Assembly (NCBI GenBank): GCA_015231925.1
Contig: JADGAQ010000023.1
Span: 1-32,664 of the forward strand
Source of the DNA: Magnetococcales bacterium
Lineage (GTDB): Bacteria > Pseudomonadota > Magnetococcia > Magnetococcales > JADGAQ01
Direction: 5' to 3'
DNA: 32,664 bases
Position numbers and translations under genes: made by a program. This document shows, one piece after another, positions 1 through 8,044 of the stretch (the first letter of the stretch is position 1; the number at the start of each line of letters is the position of its first letter). The notes under the pieces were generated by a model. That model saw only the letters and a program-made list of their open reading frames with translations, did no database searches and was not told the DNA's origin.

Positions 1-112
1 GGTTCCCCCTGGACCCCTTGGGGTTGGAAGGTCAACAGCGAAAGGACAAGTCCCATGGGTTCCCCCTGGACCCCTTGGGGTTGGAAGGTCAACAGCGAAA
101 GGAAAAGTCCCA
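1..112. repeat. Tandem direct repeat, two 55-bp units with 57-bp period
   Basis: Bases 1-55 are repeated at 58-112 with one visible mismatch (c at 47, a at 104). Each unit starts with a short imperfect palindrome around CCCCTGGACCCCTTGGGG and ends in a purine-rich stretch. The second unit runs directly into the GC-rich double-hairpin repeat that follows. The array may continue beyond the left window edge. There is no coding potential; this looks like a non-coding repeat cluster upstream of the efflux operon. Confidence 0.9.
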
Positions 113-170
113 GGGCGCTGCCCTGGACCCGTCGGGGGGGATAATCCCCCCCGAACCCCCGTATACCTGA
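95..170 (+). repeat. GC-rich double-hairpin repeat, copy 1
   Basis: This 76-bp stretch matches 30465-30540 with about four mismatches. It contains two perfect inverted repeats: CCAGGGC/GCCCTGG (110-116, 120-126; loop GCT) and a C-G7-A / T-C7-G stem around 133-153 with a 3-nt loop. A third, reverse-oriented copy lies at the right window end. The structure resembles a REP-type extragenic palindrome. It could act as a transcription or mRNA-decay barrier, but no function is shown by the sequence. Confidence 0.85.
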
Positions 171-220
171 AAGATACGGCACTGGAATATGGACATAGTG
201 GTCATTTCGGGGAGGTTGCC

Positions 221-1483
221 ATGAAGCGGGCAGTGTTGACCTGGATGTTGCTGGCCTGGGCGGTTCCGGTTTGGGCGGATCCGGCATCCGGGGAGCAGCC
301 CGTGGGCGCGACGGTGGACGAGTTTCTCGCCCTGGCGCGTGAGATAAATCCTGAAATCGCCGCTCGCGCCCTGGAAGCGGAAGCGGCGGCGGCCTGGGTG
401 GAAGGAGCCGATGCCTTTCCGGACCCGAAGCTGCAAATCACCCTCGACGACATTTCCCGAAACGCCGCCGGACTTCCGGGGCGGGTGGCCACCACCAAGT
501 ACACGCTGCAGCAGGAGATTCCCTGGTGGGGCAAGCGGGCCTTGCAGCGGGAAATCGCCGTCGCCGCCAGCCGGGAGGCGGAGAGCGTGCGCGAGGAGCG
601 CAAACTGGAGGTGGCCATGAAGGTCAAAATGGCCTACGCCGACTACCACCGGGTTCACCTCTCCATGGATCAGACGGACGAGTTGATCCAAATCATGCGT
701 GTCCTGGTGGAGTTCGCCCGCTTTCGTTACGCCCAGGGCATGGGCTCGCAGCAGGAGGCCACCTCCGCCGAGGCGGAACGAGGAGCCTTGTCGATGGAAC
801 GGGTGCGGTTGCTGCAGGAACGGCACCGTATTCGGGCCCGGTTGAATGCTCTGGTCGGTCGTCCCGCCGAGGCTCCCGTTGTGGAACACCCCCATCTGCG
901 GGAGCTTCCGGAGACATCGCTCCTCGACTACCGGCAGTTGTTGGAACGGGGTTTGGCGGCCAATCCCTCTCTCGGCATGGCGCGGGCCCGAGTGGCCTCG
1001 GCGGAAGGGGAGACCCGTCTGGCCAAAAAGGCTTGGTATCCCGATTGGGAGGTGGGCTTCGGCGTGGTGGAGCGTCGCAACGTCGAGGAGATGGACAGCT
1101 ACGAAGCCATGGTGGGGGTGAGTCTGCCGTTGCAGTGGAGCGCGAAAAAAGCCAAAGAGCGGGAAACAGCCCTGAAGGAACAGGCAGCGCGGCAGGATCT
1201 GGTGGCGGAGCGACTGCGGGTGGAACTGGGCTTGAAGGAGGCGCTGTCAAGTCTGGAAGAGGCACAGGCCGTGGAGAAGGTGACTCGGGAAAGCTTGTTG
1301 CCTCAGGCGCGCATCGCTTTGCAATCGGCGTTGAAGGGATACGAAAACGGCAATACCGAAGCGGTGGCGGTACTGGATGCGGTGCAACGGCTGAAGAAGT
1401 TCCAGATCGAGCGGCTCAAGGCGCAATACGATCAACAGGTGCGTCTGGCGGAGATCGAACGTTTTGTGGGAGGTGAATGGTGA
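221..1483 (+). CDS. cusC: TolC-family outer-membrane efflux channel (CusC/CzcC type)
   Basis: A 420-residue protein, the outer-membrane exit duct of a tripartite heavy-metal efflux pump. The N-terminus (MKRAVLTWMLLAWAVPVWA) is a signal peptide with likely cleavage near residue 19. The rest has two long alpha-helical halves rich in Ala, Glu and Arg, as in the duplicated OEP repeat of TolC proteins. Length is close to the usual 420-460. The start is supported by GGGGAGG seven bases upstream. It overlaps the adaptor gene by 7 bp, so the two are translationally coupled. No N-terminal lipobox cysteine is seen, unlike E. coli CusC. The family is certain; the metal (Cu/Ag rather than Co/Zn/Cd) is inferred from the pump gene downstream. 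Confidence 0.9.
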   Translation: MKRAVLTWMLLAWAVPVWADPASGEQPVGATVDEFLALAREINPEIAARALEAEAAAAWVEGADAFPDPKLQITLDDISRNAAGLPGRVATTKYTLQQEIPWWGKRALQREIAVAASREAESVREERKLEVAMKVKMAYADYHRVHLSMDQTDELIQIMRVLVEFARFRYAQGMGSQQEATSAEAERGALSMERVRLLQERHRIRARLNALVGRPAEAPVVEHPHLRELPETSLLDYRQLLERGLAANPSLGMARARVASAEGETRLAKKAWYPDWEVGFGVVERRNVEEMDSYEAMVGVSLPLQWSAKKAKERETALKEQAARQDLVAERLRVELGLKEALSSLEEAQAVEKVTRESLLPQARIALQSALKGYENGNTEAVAVLDAVQRLKKFQIERLKAQYDQQVRLAEIERFVGGEW

Positions 1484-2763
1484 ACACGCGCCTGTCGGGC
1501 ATAGTGGCGTTGTCGGTCTTCCTGGCGGTGAGTCCGGCCTGGAGTGCGACGGAGAGTCACGAGAATCACGGGGGACACGAGGGTCACGAGGCGCCGCCTC
1601 CCCGGGCGGAGACGGGCCTCGGGAAGAGTGAGCGCAAGGTTCTCTACTACCGCAATCCCATGGGTTTGCCGGATACCTCTCCCGTGCCGAAAAAGGATGG
1701 CATGGGCATGGATTATGTGCCGGTCTACGCCGAGGATATGGCTCCCGCCGGCAGCAACGCCGTGCGCATCGGGCTCGACAAGGTGCAGAAGCTGGGGGTC
1801 AAGACCGAGGCGGTGGCGTTGCGTCCGTTGACTCGGGCCATTCGCGCGGTGGGGACGGTGCAGGTGGACGAGCGCAAGCTGCACATCGTTTCCCGGAAGT
1901 ACGAAGGCTGGATCGAGAAGCTGCACGCCGACGTGACCGGCCAGTCGGTGCGTCGGGGGCAGGCGTTGATGGAGGTCTACAGTCCGGCGCTGGTCTTGGC
2001 GCAGCAGGAGTTTCTGGCCGCCAGCCGGGCGGAAGAGACCTTGCGGGAGGCGGATGCGGAGACCCGGCGCACGGCTGCCGACCTGGCGGAAAGTTCCTTG
2101 ATTCGTCTGCGCAACTGGGATGCCTCGTCGGCCGAGGTGGAGCGTCTGCGCCGCGGGGGTGGCGTCAGCAAGACCATGACGGTGGTGTCCCCGGTTTCCG
2201 GAGTCATTCTGGAGAAGAACGCCATTCAGGGAATGCGCTTCATGCCCGGCGAGATGCTCTACCGCATTGCCGATCTTTCCTCCGTCTGGGTGTTGGCGGA
2301 TGTCTTCGAGCAGGACATGGGTATGGTGCGTCAGGGCCAGGAGGCGGAGGTGACCTTGAACGCTCTGCCGGGCAAGGTGTTTCGCGGCAAGGTAGCGTTC
2401 GTCTATCCCACGTTGAGCGTCGAGACCCGTACCGTCAAGGTGCGCATCGAGCTGGCCAATACCACCGGGGAATTGCGTCCCGCTCTGTATGCCACGGTGC
2501 AACTGGCGGCGCCGTCGGGGATGGGTGTGGTGCTGACGGTGCCCGATTCCGCCGTGTTGGACAGCGGATCCCGGCAGGTGGTGCTGGTGGATCGGGGGGA
2601 AGGGCTTTTCGAGCCGCGTCCGATCCGTCCGGGCGGCAAGGGCAATGGTTATGTCGAAATTCTGGAGGGGCTCAAGGAGGGGGAGAAGGTGGTGATCCGG
2701 GCCAATTTCCTCATCGACGCCGAAGCCAATCTGCGGGCGGCATTGGGCCACTATTCCCATTGA
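1477..2763 (+). CDS. cusB: RND periplasmic adaptor, CusB type, with heavy-metal-binding domain
   Basis: A 428-residue membrane-fusion protein linking the inner-membrane pump to the outer-membrane channel. A signal peptide covers about residues 1-23. A His-rich stretch (ESHENHGGHEGHE, about 27-39) follows, then a short heavy-metal-binding domain (about 55-85) with the PMGLPDTSPVPKKDGMGMDY signature common in CusB proteins. The barrel-sandwich/lipoyl, coiled-coil hairpin and beta-barrel regions fill about 95-350, and a membrane-proximal domain ends the protein. The extra histidines may collect periplasmic metal for the pump. The start ATG lies inside the end of the channel gene. A hairpin with the look of a terminator begins 8 bases after the stop, and an AT-rich inverted-repeat element separates this gene from the pump gene. 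Confidence 0.93.
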   Translation: MVNTRLSGIVALSVFLAVSPAWSATESHENHGGHEGHEAPPPRAETGLGKSERKVLYYRNPMGLPDTSPVPKKDGMGMDYVPVYAEDMAPAGSNAVRIGLDKVQKLGVKTEAVALRPLTRAIRAVGTVQVDERKLHIVSRKYEGWIEKLHADVTGQSVRRGQALMEVYSPALVLAQQEFLAASRAEETLREADAETRRTAADLAESSLIRLRNWDASSAEVERLRRGGGVSKTMTVVSPVSGVILEKNAIQGMRFMPGEMLYRIADLSSVWVLADVFEQDMGMVRQGQEAEVTLNALPGKVFRGKVAFVYPTLSVETRTVKVRIELANTTGELRPALYATVQLAAPSGMGVVLTVPDSAVLDSGSRQVVLVDRGEGLFEPRPIRPGGKGNGYVEILEGLKEGEKVVIRANFLIDAEANLRAALGHYSH

Positions 2764-2770
2764 TCCGTGT

Positions 2771-2795
2771 GGGAGGCCTCGGCCTCCCGCCTTTT
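2771..2795 (+). terminator. Putative intrinsic terminator after the adaptor gene
   Basis: A perfect 7-bp stem GGGAGGC/GCCTCCC with a CTCG loop (2771-2788) is followed by GCCTTTTAATATTT. It sits 8 bp after the adaptor stop codon. The T-run is short (four T) but the following bases stay A/T. If active, it would reduce transcription into the pump gene that completes the complex. Confidence 0.6.
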
Positions 2796-2972
2796 AATAT
2801 TTATCTTTTAAGTATCAAAAAAAGAAAATGTTCTGTCTTTTGACTTTTCTGATAATAATTAATATTATTATTTAATATATAAAAATTATTATAACTGATA
2901 AATAAATAATATAACAAAAATAAAAAGACAGAACATTTTCTTTTTTTGATACTTAAAAGAAAATATTGAAAG
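2791..2972. repeat. AT-rich inverted-repeat element A (complete, two arms)
   Basis: About 182 bp with near-identical inverted arms of about 50 bp: left arm 2791-2841, right arm 2921-2972. Both contain CTTTTAAGTATCAAAAAAAG and AAAATGTTCTGTC. The centre (2842-2920) is almost pure A/T. The same arm occurs at 7832-8016 (two arms), 10103-10164 (one arm) and 30341-30402 (one arm). No transposase and no convincing target-site duplication are visible. It looks like a miniature inverted-repeat (MITE-like) element between the adaptor and pump genes. Its right end touches the AGGAAG that serves as ribosome-binding site of the pump gene. Confidence 0.88.
2840..2868 (+). promoter_or_regulatory. Candidate promoter inside element A, facing the pump gene
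   Basis: TTGACT at 2840-2845, a 17-bp spacer and TATTAT at 2863-2868 match the sigma-70 consensus at five of six positions each. It lies at the inner edge of the left arm and points to the pump gene 115 bp downstream. The surrounding sequence is very AT-rich, so chance -10 matches are likely. What makes it worth listing is the -35 and the exact spacing. Confidence 0.4.
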
Positions 2973-2982
2973 GAAGAAGACC

Positions 2983-5900
2983 ATGATCGCCGCCATCATT
3001 CGCTGGTCGTGCCGCAATCTCCTGCTGGTGTGGTTGGCGACCTTCTTTCTGGTCGCCAGCGGTGTTTTCGCCGTTTTCAAGATTCCCCTGGACGCCATTC
3101 CCGATCTCTCCGACGCCCAGGTGATTCTCTACACCGAGTACCCCGGTCAGGCGCCTCAGGTGGTGGAGGACCAGGTGACCTATCCCCTGACCACGGCGCT
3201 GCTCTCGGTGCCGCGCTGCAAACTGGTGCGAGGCTTCTCCTTCTTCGGGGCCTCCTTCGTCTACGTCATCTTCGAAGACGGCACCGATATCTACTGGGCG
3301 CGCTCCCGGGTTCTGGAGTATCTCAACTTCGCCGCCAAACGGCTGCCGCCAGGGGTGACGCCCACCCTGGGACCGGATGCCACCGGCGTGGGGTGGGTCT
3401 ATCAATATGTCGTTCTCTCCGGCGAGAAGACCCTGGCCGAACTGCGCACGCTTCAGGACTGGTATCTGCGTTACCACCTGGCCAAGGCCGAAGGCGTGGC
3501 GGAGGTGGCCAGCGTCGGCGGCTACGTGCAGCAATACCAGGTGGTGGTCGATCCCCAGCAGTTGCAGGCCTACAACATTCCCCTTTCACGGGTCGGCCAG
3601 GCCATTGCCATGAGCAATCGCGACGTGGGCGGCCGGGTGGTGGAGATGGCCGAAACCGAGTACGTGGTGCGCGGGCGGGGTTATCTGCGCGGGGTGGAGG
3701 ATATCGAAAAGATCGTACTCAAGGAGGAGCACGGCATTCCGGTGCGACTGCGGGACGTGGCCCGGGTGGAGCTGGGACCGGACGAACGGCGCGGGCTTGC
3801 CGAACTCAACGGGGAAGGGGAGGTGGTTTCCGGCATCGTGTTGCAACGCTTCGGACAGAACGCCCTGACGGTGATCGAAAACGCCAAGAAGCGCCTGGCG
3901 GAGATTAGCGCCAGTCTGGGGGAGGGGGTGCGCATCGAAGCGGTCTATGACCGCTCCGAATTGATCCTGCGGGCGGTGGAGACGCTGAAACACACCCTGA
4001 TCGAAGAGAGTCTGATCGTGGCGGTGGTGTGCATCGTCTTTCTGCTGCATGTGCGTAGCGCCCTGGTGGCCATCCTCATGCTGCCGGTGGGGGTGTTGAT
4101 CGCCGTTCTGCTCATGCAGTCCCTGGGCATGACCTCCAACATCATGAGTCTGGGGGGCATCGCCATCGCCGTGGGGGCCATGGTGGACGCGGCCATCGTC
4201 ATGATCGAAAACGCCCACAAGCATCTGGAACGGGCCAGGCCGGGTCAATCACGGGTGGACATTCTGATGAACGCGGCCTGCGAGGTGGGACCACCGCTCT
4301 TCTTCAGCCTGCTGGTGATCACCGTCTCCTTCCTGCCGGTCTTCACCCTGGAGGCCCAGGAGGGACGTCTGTTCAAACCCCTGGCCTACACCAAAACCTT
4401 CGCCATGGCGGGTGCGGCCTTTCTCTCTATCACCCTGGTGCCGGTGCTGATGCTGCTCTTCGTGCGGGGGCGCATCCTGCCGGAACACCGGAACCCCGTC
4501 AACCGCTTTCTCATCCGGATCTACCGTCCCGTGATCCGGCTGGTGCTGCGCTTCAAGAAGAGCTTCATCCTGCTGGCCATCGTGGCGCTGGCAGCCAGCG
4601 TGATTCCCGCGCAGCGCCTGGGCAGCGAGTTCATGCCCAGCCTGAACGAAGGGTCGCTGCTCTACATGCCCACCACCCTGCCGGGTCTCTCCATGACCAA
4701 GGCGGAAGAGATGCTGCAAACCCAGGACAAGATCATCAAAAGCTTTCCCGAGGTGGCGCAGGTCTTCGGCAAGGCGGGGCGGGCCGCCACCGCTACCGAT
4801 CCCGCTCCCACCGAGATGTTCGAAACGGTGATCAACCTGAAACCCGAAGCGGCGTGGCGCGAGGGCATGACTCCGGAAAAACTGGTGGCGGAGCTGGACG
4901 AGGCTTTGCAGATGCCCGGTGTCAGCAACGCCTGGACCATGCCCCTCAAGGCGCGCATCGACATGCTTTCCACCGGCATTCGCACGCCCATCGGCATCAA
5001 GGTCTTCGGCAAGAACCTGGAGGAGCTGGAGCCTCTGGCGCAGCAGATCGAGCAGGTGGTCAAAGCGGTTCCCGGCACCACCAGCGCCTACGCCGAGCGG
5101 GTGGGCGGCGGTTATTATCTGACCATCGATCCGGACCGGGACGCCATCGCCCGTTACGGACTGACCATCGGCGATCTCCAGGAGGTGATTCTCACCGCCT
5201 TGGGCGGAGAGAGCGTCACCACCACCGTGGAGGGGCGGGAGCGCTTTTCCGTCAACGTGCGCTATCCCCGGGATTTTCGTTCCGATCCCGAATCCATTGC
5301 CCAGCGGGTGTTGGTGCGCACCGAAAGCGGGGCGCAGATTCCCCTGGGACAACTGGCTTCGGTGCGACCGGAGCAGGGACCGGCGGCGATTCGGACCGAA
5401 AACGCCCTGCTGTCGGTCTACATCTTCGTGGACATCCGTGACCGGGACATCGGCGGCTATGTGGCCGACGCCCAGCGGGCGGTGCGGGAACAGGTGCAAC
5501 TGCCCGCCGGCACCTTCCTGCAGTGGAGCGGTCAGTTCGAATACATGGAGCGGGCCAAGGCCAAACTGCAAATCGTGGTGCCCCTGACCCTGTTCATCAT
5601 CTTTCTGCTGCTCTACCTGAATTTCGGTCGCATCACCGAGACGCTGATCGTCATGCTCTCCCTGCCTTTTGCGCTGGTGGGCGGGGTCTGGCTGATGGAT
5701 CTGCTGCACTACAATCTGAGTGTCGCCGTGGCGGTGGGTTTCATCGCCCTGGCGGGGGTGGCGGCGGAGACGGGGGTGGTGATGCTGATCTATCTGGATC
5801 ACGCTCTGACGGAGCGTCGGCGCCACTGTGCCGCGGAAGGGTTGCCGTTCACCGGCGGAGACCTCTATCTGGCCATCATGGAAGGGGCGGTGGAGCGGGT

Positions 5901-6105
5901 GCGCCCCAAGATGATGACGGTGGTGGCCATCATGGCGGGGTTGCTGCCCATTCTGTGGAGTACGGGCACGGGTTCGGAGGTGATGCGCCGCATCGCCGCC
6001 CCCATGGTGGGGGGCATGGTCTCCTCCACCCTGCTGACTTTGATCGTCATTCCGGCCCTTTACGCCTGGATCAAGGGGTATTCCCTGGACCGGATCAAAG
6101 GGTGA
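2983..6105 (+). CDS. cusA: CusA-type heavy-metal RND efflux pump
   Basis: A 1040-residue inner-membrane proton/metal antiporter of the HME-RND family, of normal full length. TM1 lies near residues 8-30, with six-helix bundles at about 335-540 and 865-1035. The TM4 relay segment GAMVDAAIVMIENAHK is present with its acidic residue at D402. Three methionines, M562 (LLYMPTTLPG), M612 (TEMFETVI) and M661 (IDMLSTGI), fall at spacings of 50 and 49. These are the spacings of the M573/M623/M672 copper-silver site of E. coli CusA, which supports Cu(I)/Ag(I) export over Zn/Co/Cd. AGGAAG lies 7 bp before the ATG. The 3' end overlaps the convergent CDF gene by 11 bp. It is separated from the adaptor gene by a terminator-like hairpin and element A. 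Confidence 0.95.
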   Translation: MIAAIIRWSCRNLLLVWLATFFLVASGVFAVFKIPLDAIPDLSDAQVILYTEYPGQAPQVVEDQVTYPLTTALLSVPRCKLVRGFSFFGASFVYVIFEDGTDIYWARSRVLEYLNFAAKRLPPGVTPTLGPDATGVGWVYQYVVLSGEKTLAELRTLQDWYLRYHLAKAEGVAEVASVGGYVQQYQVVVDPQQLQAYNIPLSRVGQAIAMSNRDVGGRVVEMAETEYVVRGRGYLRGVEDIEKIVLKEEHGIPVRLRDVARVELGPDERRGLAELNGEGEVVSGIVLQRFGQNALTVIENAKKRLAEISASLGEGVRIEAVYDRSELILRAVETLKHTLIEESLIVAVVCIVFLLHVRSALVAILMLPVGVLIAVLLMQSLGMTSNIMSLGGIAIAVGAMVDAAIVMIENAHKHLERARPGQSRVDILMNAACEVGPPLFFSLLVITVSFLPVFTLEAQEGRLFKPLAYTKTFAMAGAAFLSITLVPVLMLLFVRGRILPEHRNPVNRFLIRIYRPVIRLVLRFKKSFILLAIVALAASVIPAQRLGSEFMPSLNEGSLLYMPTTLPGLSMTKAEEMLQTQDKIIKSFPEVAQVFGKAGRAATATDPAPTEMFETVINLKPEAAWREGMTPEKLVAELDEALQMPGVSNAWTMPLKARIDMLSTGIRTPIGIKVFGKNLEELEPLAQQIEQVVKAVPGTTSAYAERVGGGYYLTIDPDRDAIARYGLTIGDLQEVILTALGGESVTTTVEGRERFSVNVRYPRDFRSDPESIAQRVLVRTESGAQIPLGQLASVRPEQGPAAIRTENALLSVYIFVDIRDRDIGGYVADAQRAVREQVQLPAGTFLQWSGQFEYMERAKAKLQIVVPLTLFIIFLLLYLNFGRITETLIVMLSLPFALVGGVWLMDLLHYNLSVAVAVGFIALAGVAAETGVVMLIYLDHALTERRRHCAAEGLPFTGGDLYLAIMEGAVERVRPKMMTVVAIMAGLLPILWSTGTGSEVMRRIAAPMVGGMVSSTLLTLIVIPALYAWIKGYSLDRIKG

Positions 6106-7804
6106 CCCGCACCACCACTTCGCCCAGCAGGCGGATATGTTCCCGCAAGGAGCGCTCCACTGCACGGGCGATGGCGTCCGCCACATGCAACGGCAGGTCG
6201 GCATCGACGGCGATGGTTACGTCCGAATAGACCTTGTGGCCGACCCAGCGGGCGCGCACGGAGCGCACGCTCTTGACCCCGGCGACGTGGGAGGGGGCGT
6301 GGGCGATTTCATCCAGGATTTCGGGCTCGATGCCGTCGATCAGGCGATTCCACACGGCTTTGGCGGCATCCTTCACGATGAACAGAATGGCCACGGTGAT
6401 GCCGATGCCCACCAGGGGATCGACCAGCGGATAGCCCAGCCAGGTGCCGATGACGCCGATCAGCACCGAAAGGCTGGTGAAGCCGTCCACCCGTGAGTGG
6501 TGTCCGTCGGCGATCAGGGCGGCGGAGCCGATCTCCTTGCCCACCCGGATGCGAAACACCGCCACCGCTTCGTTGCCGATGAAGCCGACCAGTGCCGCCA
6601 GAGCCACCCAGCCGAGGTGCTGCATCGGTTCGGGCCGGATCAGCTTGAGCGCCGCTTCGTATCCGGCCACGCAGGCGGAAAAGAAGATCACTCCCACGAT
6701 GATCACCCCGGCCACATCCTCCGCTTTGCCGTAACCGTAGGTGAAGCGCCGATTGGCGCCCCGTTTGGCCAGGGCGAAGGCGATCCACAGCGGAATGCTG
6801 GTGGCGGCGTCGGCGAAGTTGTGGATGGTGTCCGCCAGCAGGGCCACCGATCCGGAATAGAGGACCACCAGCACCTGCAGGATGGCGGTGAGCCCCAGCC
6901 CCACCAGGGAGATCTTGAGGGCGCGGATGCCCTTTTCACTCGATTCCATGACCGAATCGACCTTGTCGGTCACGTCATGGGAGTGGGCGAAGGTACCCCG
7001 CAGCCAGCCCAGCAGACCCGTGCCGTGGTCGTGCCCGTGGTCGTGCCCGTGATCGTGTCCGTGATCGTGTCCGTGGTCGTGTCCGTGGTCGTGGTGTGCG
7101 GGTCCGTGATCATGGCCCTCTTCGGTAAAGGGGGTGACCAGCACTTGTTTCCCGTCTTGCCGGGAGATGTCGATCCGGGCTTCGAATTCGTGGGGTTCCG
7201 GGATATCGGTGGTGGATTCCAGGAAGTGTTCTTCTTGCCGGAAGAGGAACCGTTGGCTGCTGCCATCGGGGCGGGTGGTGGTCAGGGTGAGGCTGTCGGC
7301 GGGCAGGGGTTGGGCCGGTTGGGCTGCGTTGTCCAGGAAATAGAGGCGAAAGCGGGGCGGTACGCCGGTTTCGAAGACGCTGATTTCCAGCATGCCGTCG
7401 GCGTGGGCGATCAGGGGGCCGCCGTGGGTTCCGTGTTCCTCCCCGCCGTGGTGGTGATCGTGACCGGCTCCATGGTCATGGCCTTCTTCGGTGAAGAGGG
7501 TGATCAGACGTTGATGGGTTTCCGCCAGATCGAGTCGCGCCAGGAATTCGTGGGGTTCGGGGATATTGGTGGTGGATTCCAGAAAGGTCTCTTCCCGGCG
7601 GAAGGTGAAGTGTTGCCGGATGTCACCGGGACGTTCCGTCTCCAGGGTGATGCTGTCCGGGGCGGGTGGGGTTACCGGTTGCAGGGCGGCATCGGTGAAA
7701 TAGAGGCGGAAGCGGGGGGGCACGTCGGTTTCGAAGACGCTCATTTCCACGAAGCCGGCGGGGTGTTTCAGCAGGGGTCCGCCGTGGGGGCCGTGGGAAG
7801 TCAT
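6095..7804 (-). CDS. Cation diffusion facilitator with duplicated CzcB-like N-terminal domains and His-rich tract
   Basis: A 569-residue protein. The C-terminal half (about 290-569) is a standard CDF metal/proton antiporter: six membrane helices, the two metal-site motifs H328-x3-D332 and H436-x3-D440, and a cytoplasmic domain (about 490-569). Ahead of it stand two similar domains (about 7-108 and 127-229), each beginning HGGPL and sharing VFET-VPPRFRLYF, FLESTT-IPEPHEF and FTEEGHDHG. This domain resembles the N-terminal segment of some CzcB-type RND adaptors; that link is from memory of the family, not a search. A tract of repeated HDHG (about 231-261) follows the second copy. CDF proteins are usually 300-400 residues, so about 200 are additional. 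The start at 7804 rests on AGGAG nine bases upstream; an in-frame upstream ATG (7864) lies inside element B and is not credible. The substrate could be Zn, Co or Ni. Confidence 0.88.
   Translation of the reverse strand: MTSHGPHGGPLLKHPAGFVEMSVFETDVPPRFRLYFTDAALQPVTPPAPDSITLETERPGDIRQHFTFRREETFLESTTNIPEPHEFLARLDLAETHQRLITLFTEEGHDHGAGHDHHHGGEEHGTHGGPLIAHADGMLEISVFETGVPPRFRLYFLDNAAQPAQPLPADSLTLTTTRPDGSSQRFLFRQEEHFLESTTDIPEPHEFEARIDISRQDGKQVLVTPFTEEGHDHGPAHHDHGHDHGHDHGHDHGHDHGHDHGTGLLGWLRGTFAHSHDVTDKVDSVMESSEKGIRALKISLVGLGLTAILQVLVVLYSGSVALLADTIHNFADAATSIPLWIAFALAKRGANRRFTYGYGKAEDVAGVIIVGVIFFSACVAGYEAALKLIRPEPMQHLGWVALAALVGFIGNEAVAVFRIRVGKEIGSAALIADGHHSRVDGFTSLSVLIGVIGTWLGYPLVDPLVGIGITVAILFIVKDAAKAVWNRLIDGIEPEILDEIAHAPSHVAGVKSVRSVRARWVGHKVYSDVTIAVDADLPLHVADAIARAVERSLREHIRLLGEVVVRVTL
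7023..7094 (-). repeat. Six 12-bp tandem units encoding HDHG repeats
   Basis: Six consecutive units of the form CCGTGRTCGTGN on the plus strand encode repeated His-Asp-His-Gly in the CDF protein. Unit-to-unit differences are single bases, some synonymous. This is a slippage-prone tract, so the number of His units may vary between strains. Confidence 0.9.
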
Positions 7805-7831
7805 GATGTCGGGCTCCTGGATTTTTTGATG

Positions 7832-8016
7832 TTGACTTTCAATATTTAATCTTTTAAGTATCAAAAAAAGAAAATGTTCTATCCTTTGACTTTGTAAGTT
7901 TCTTTTTTATAAAAATAACTATAAAACTTATTGCTCATAAGGATTCATATAAACAGATTAAGGAAAAAGTCAAAACATTTCCCTTTTTTGATACTTAAAA
8001 GATAAAATATTGAAAG
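7832..8016. repeat. AT-rich inverted-repeat element B (complete, two arms)
   Basis: The second complete member of the family at 2791-2972. Left arm about 7832-7894, right arm about 7966-8016, each containing CTTTTAAGTATCAAAAAA and a form of GAAAATGTTCT. The centre is A/T-rich and differs from that of element A, so arms are conserved while centres drift. It lies between the metal-sensing repressor gene and the CDF gene, both leftward, so a joint transcript would contain it as a long hairpin. Confidence 0.88.
7946..7973 (-). promoter_or_regulatory. Candidate promoter inside element B, facing the CDF gene
   Basis: On the minus strand TTGACT (7973-7968) is followed after 16 bp by TATATG (7951-7946). 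The -35 lies at the inner edge of the right arm, the same place as in element A, and points to the CDF gene about 140 bp away. The -10 matches only four of six positions. Confidence 0.3.
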
Positions 8017-8044
8017 GCGCGTTAGTCATGGTTTTGAATGGGTA

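Noticed and set aside
7023-7094. CRISPR-like short tandem array
   Set aside because: Units are 12 bp, contiguous, without spacers, and encode the HDHG tract in frame.
7805-7864. Longer CDF protein starting inside element B
   Set aside because: The extra 20 residues come from the repeat arm, while AGGAG sits at correct distance from the ATG at 7804.
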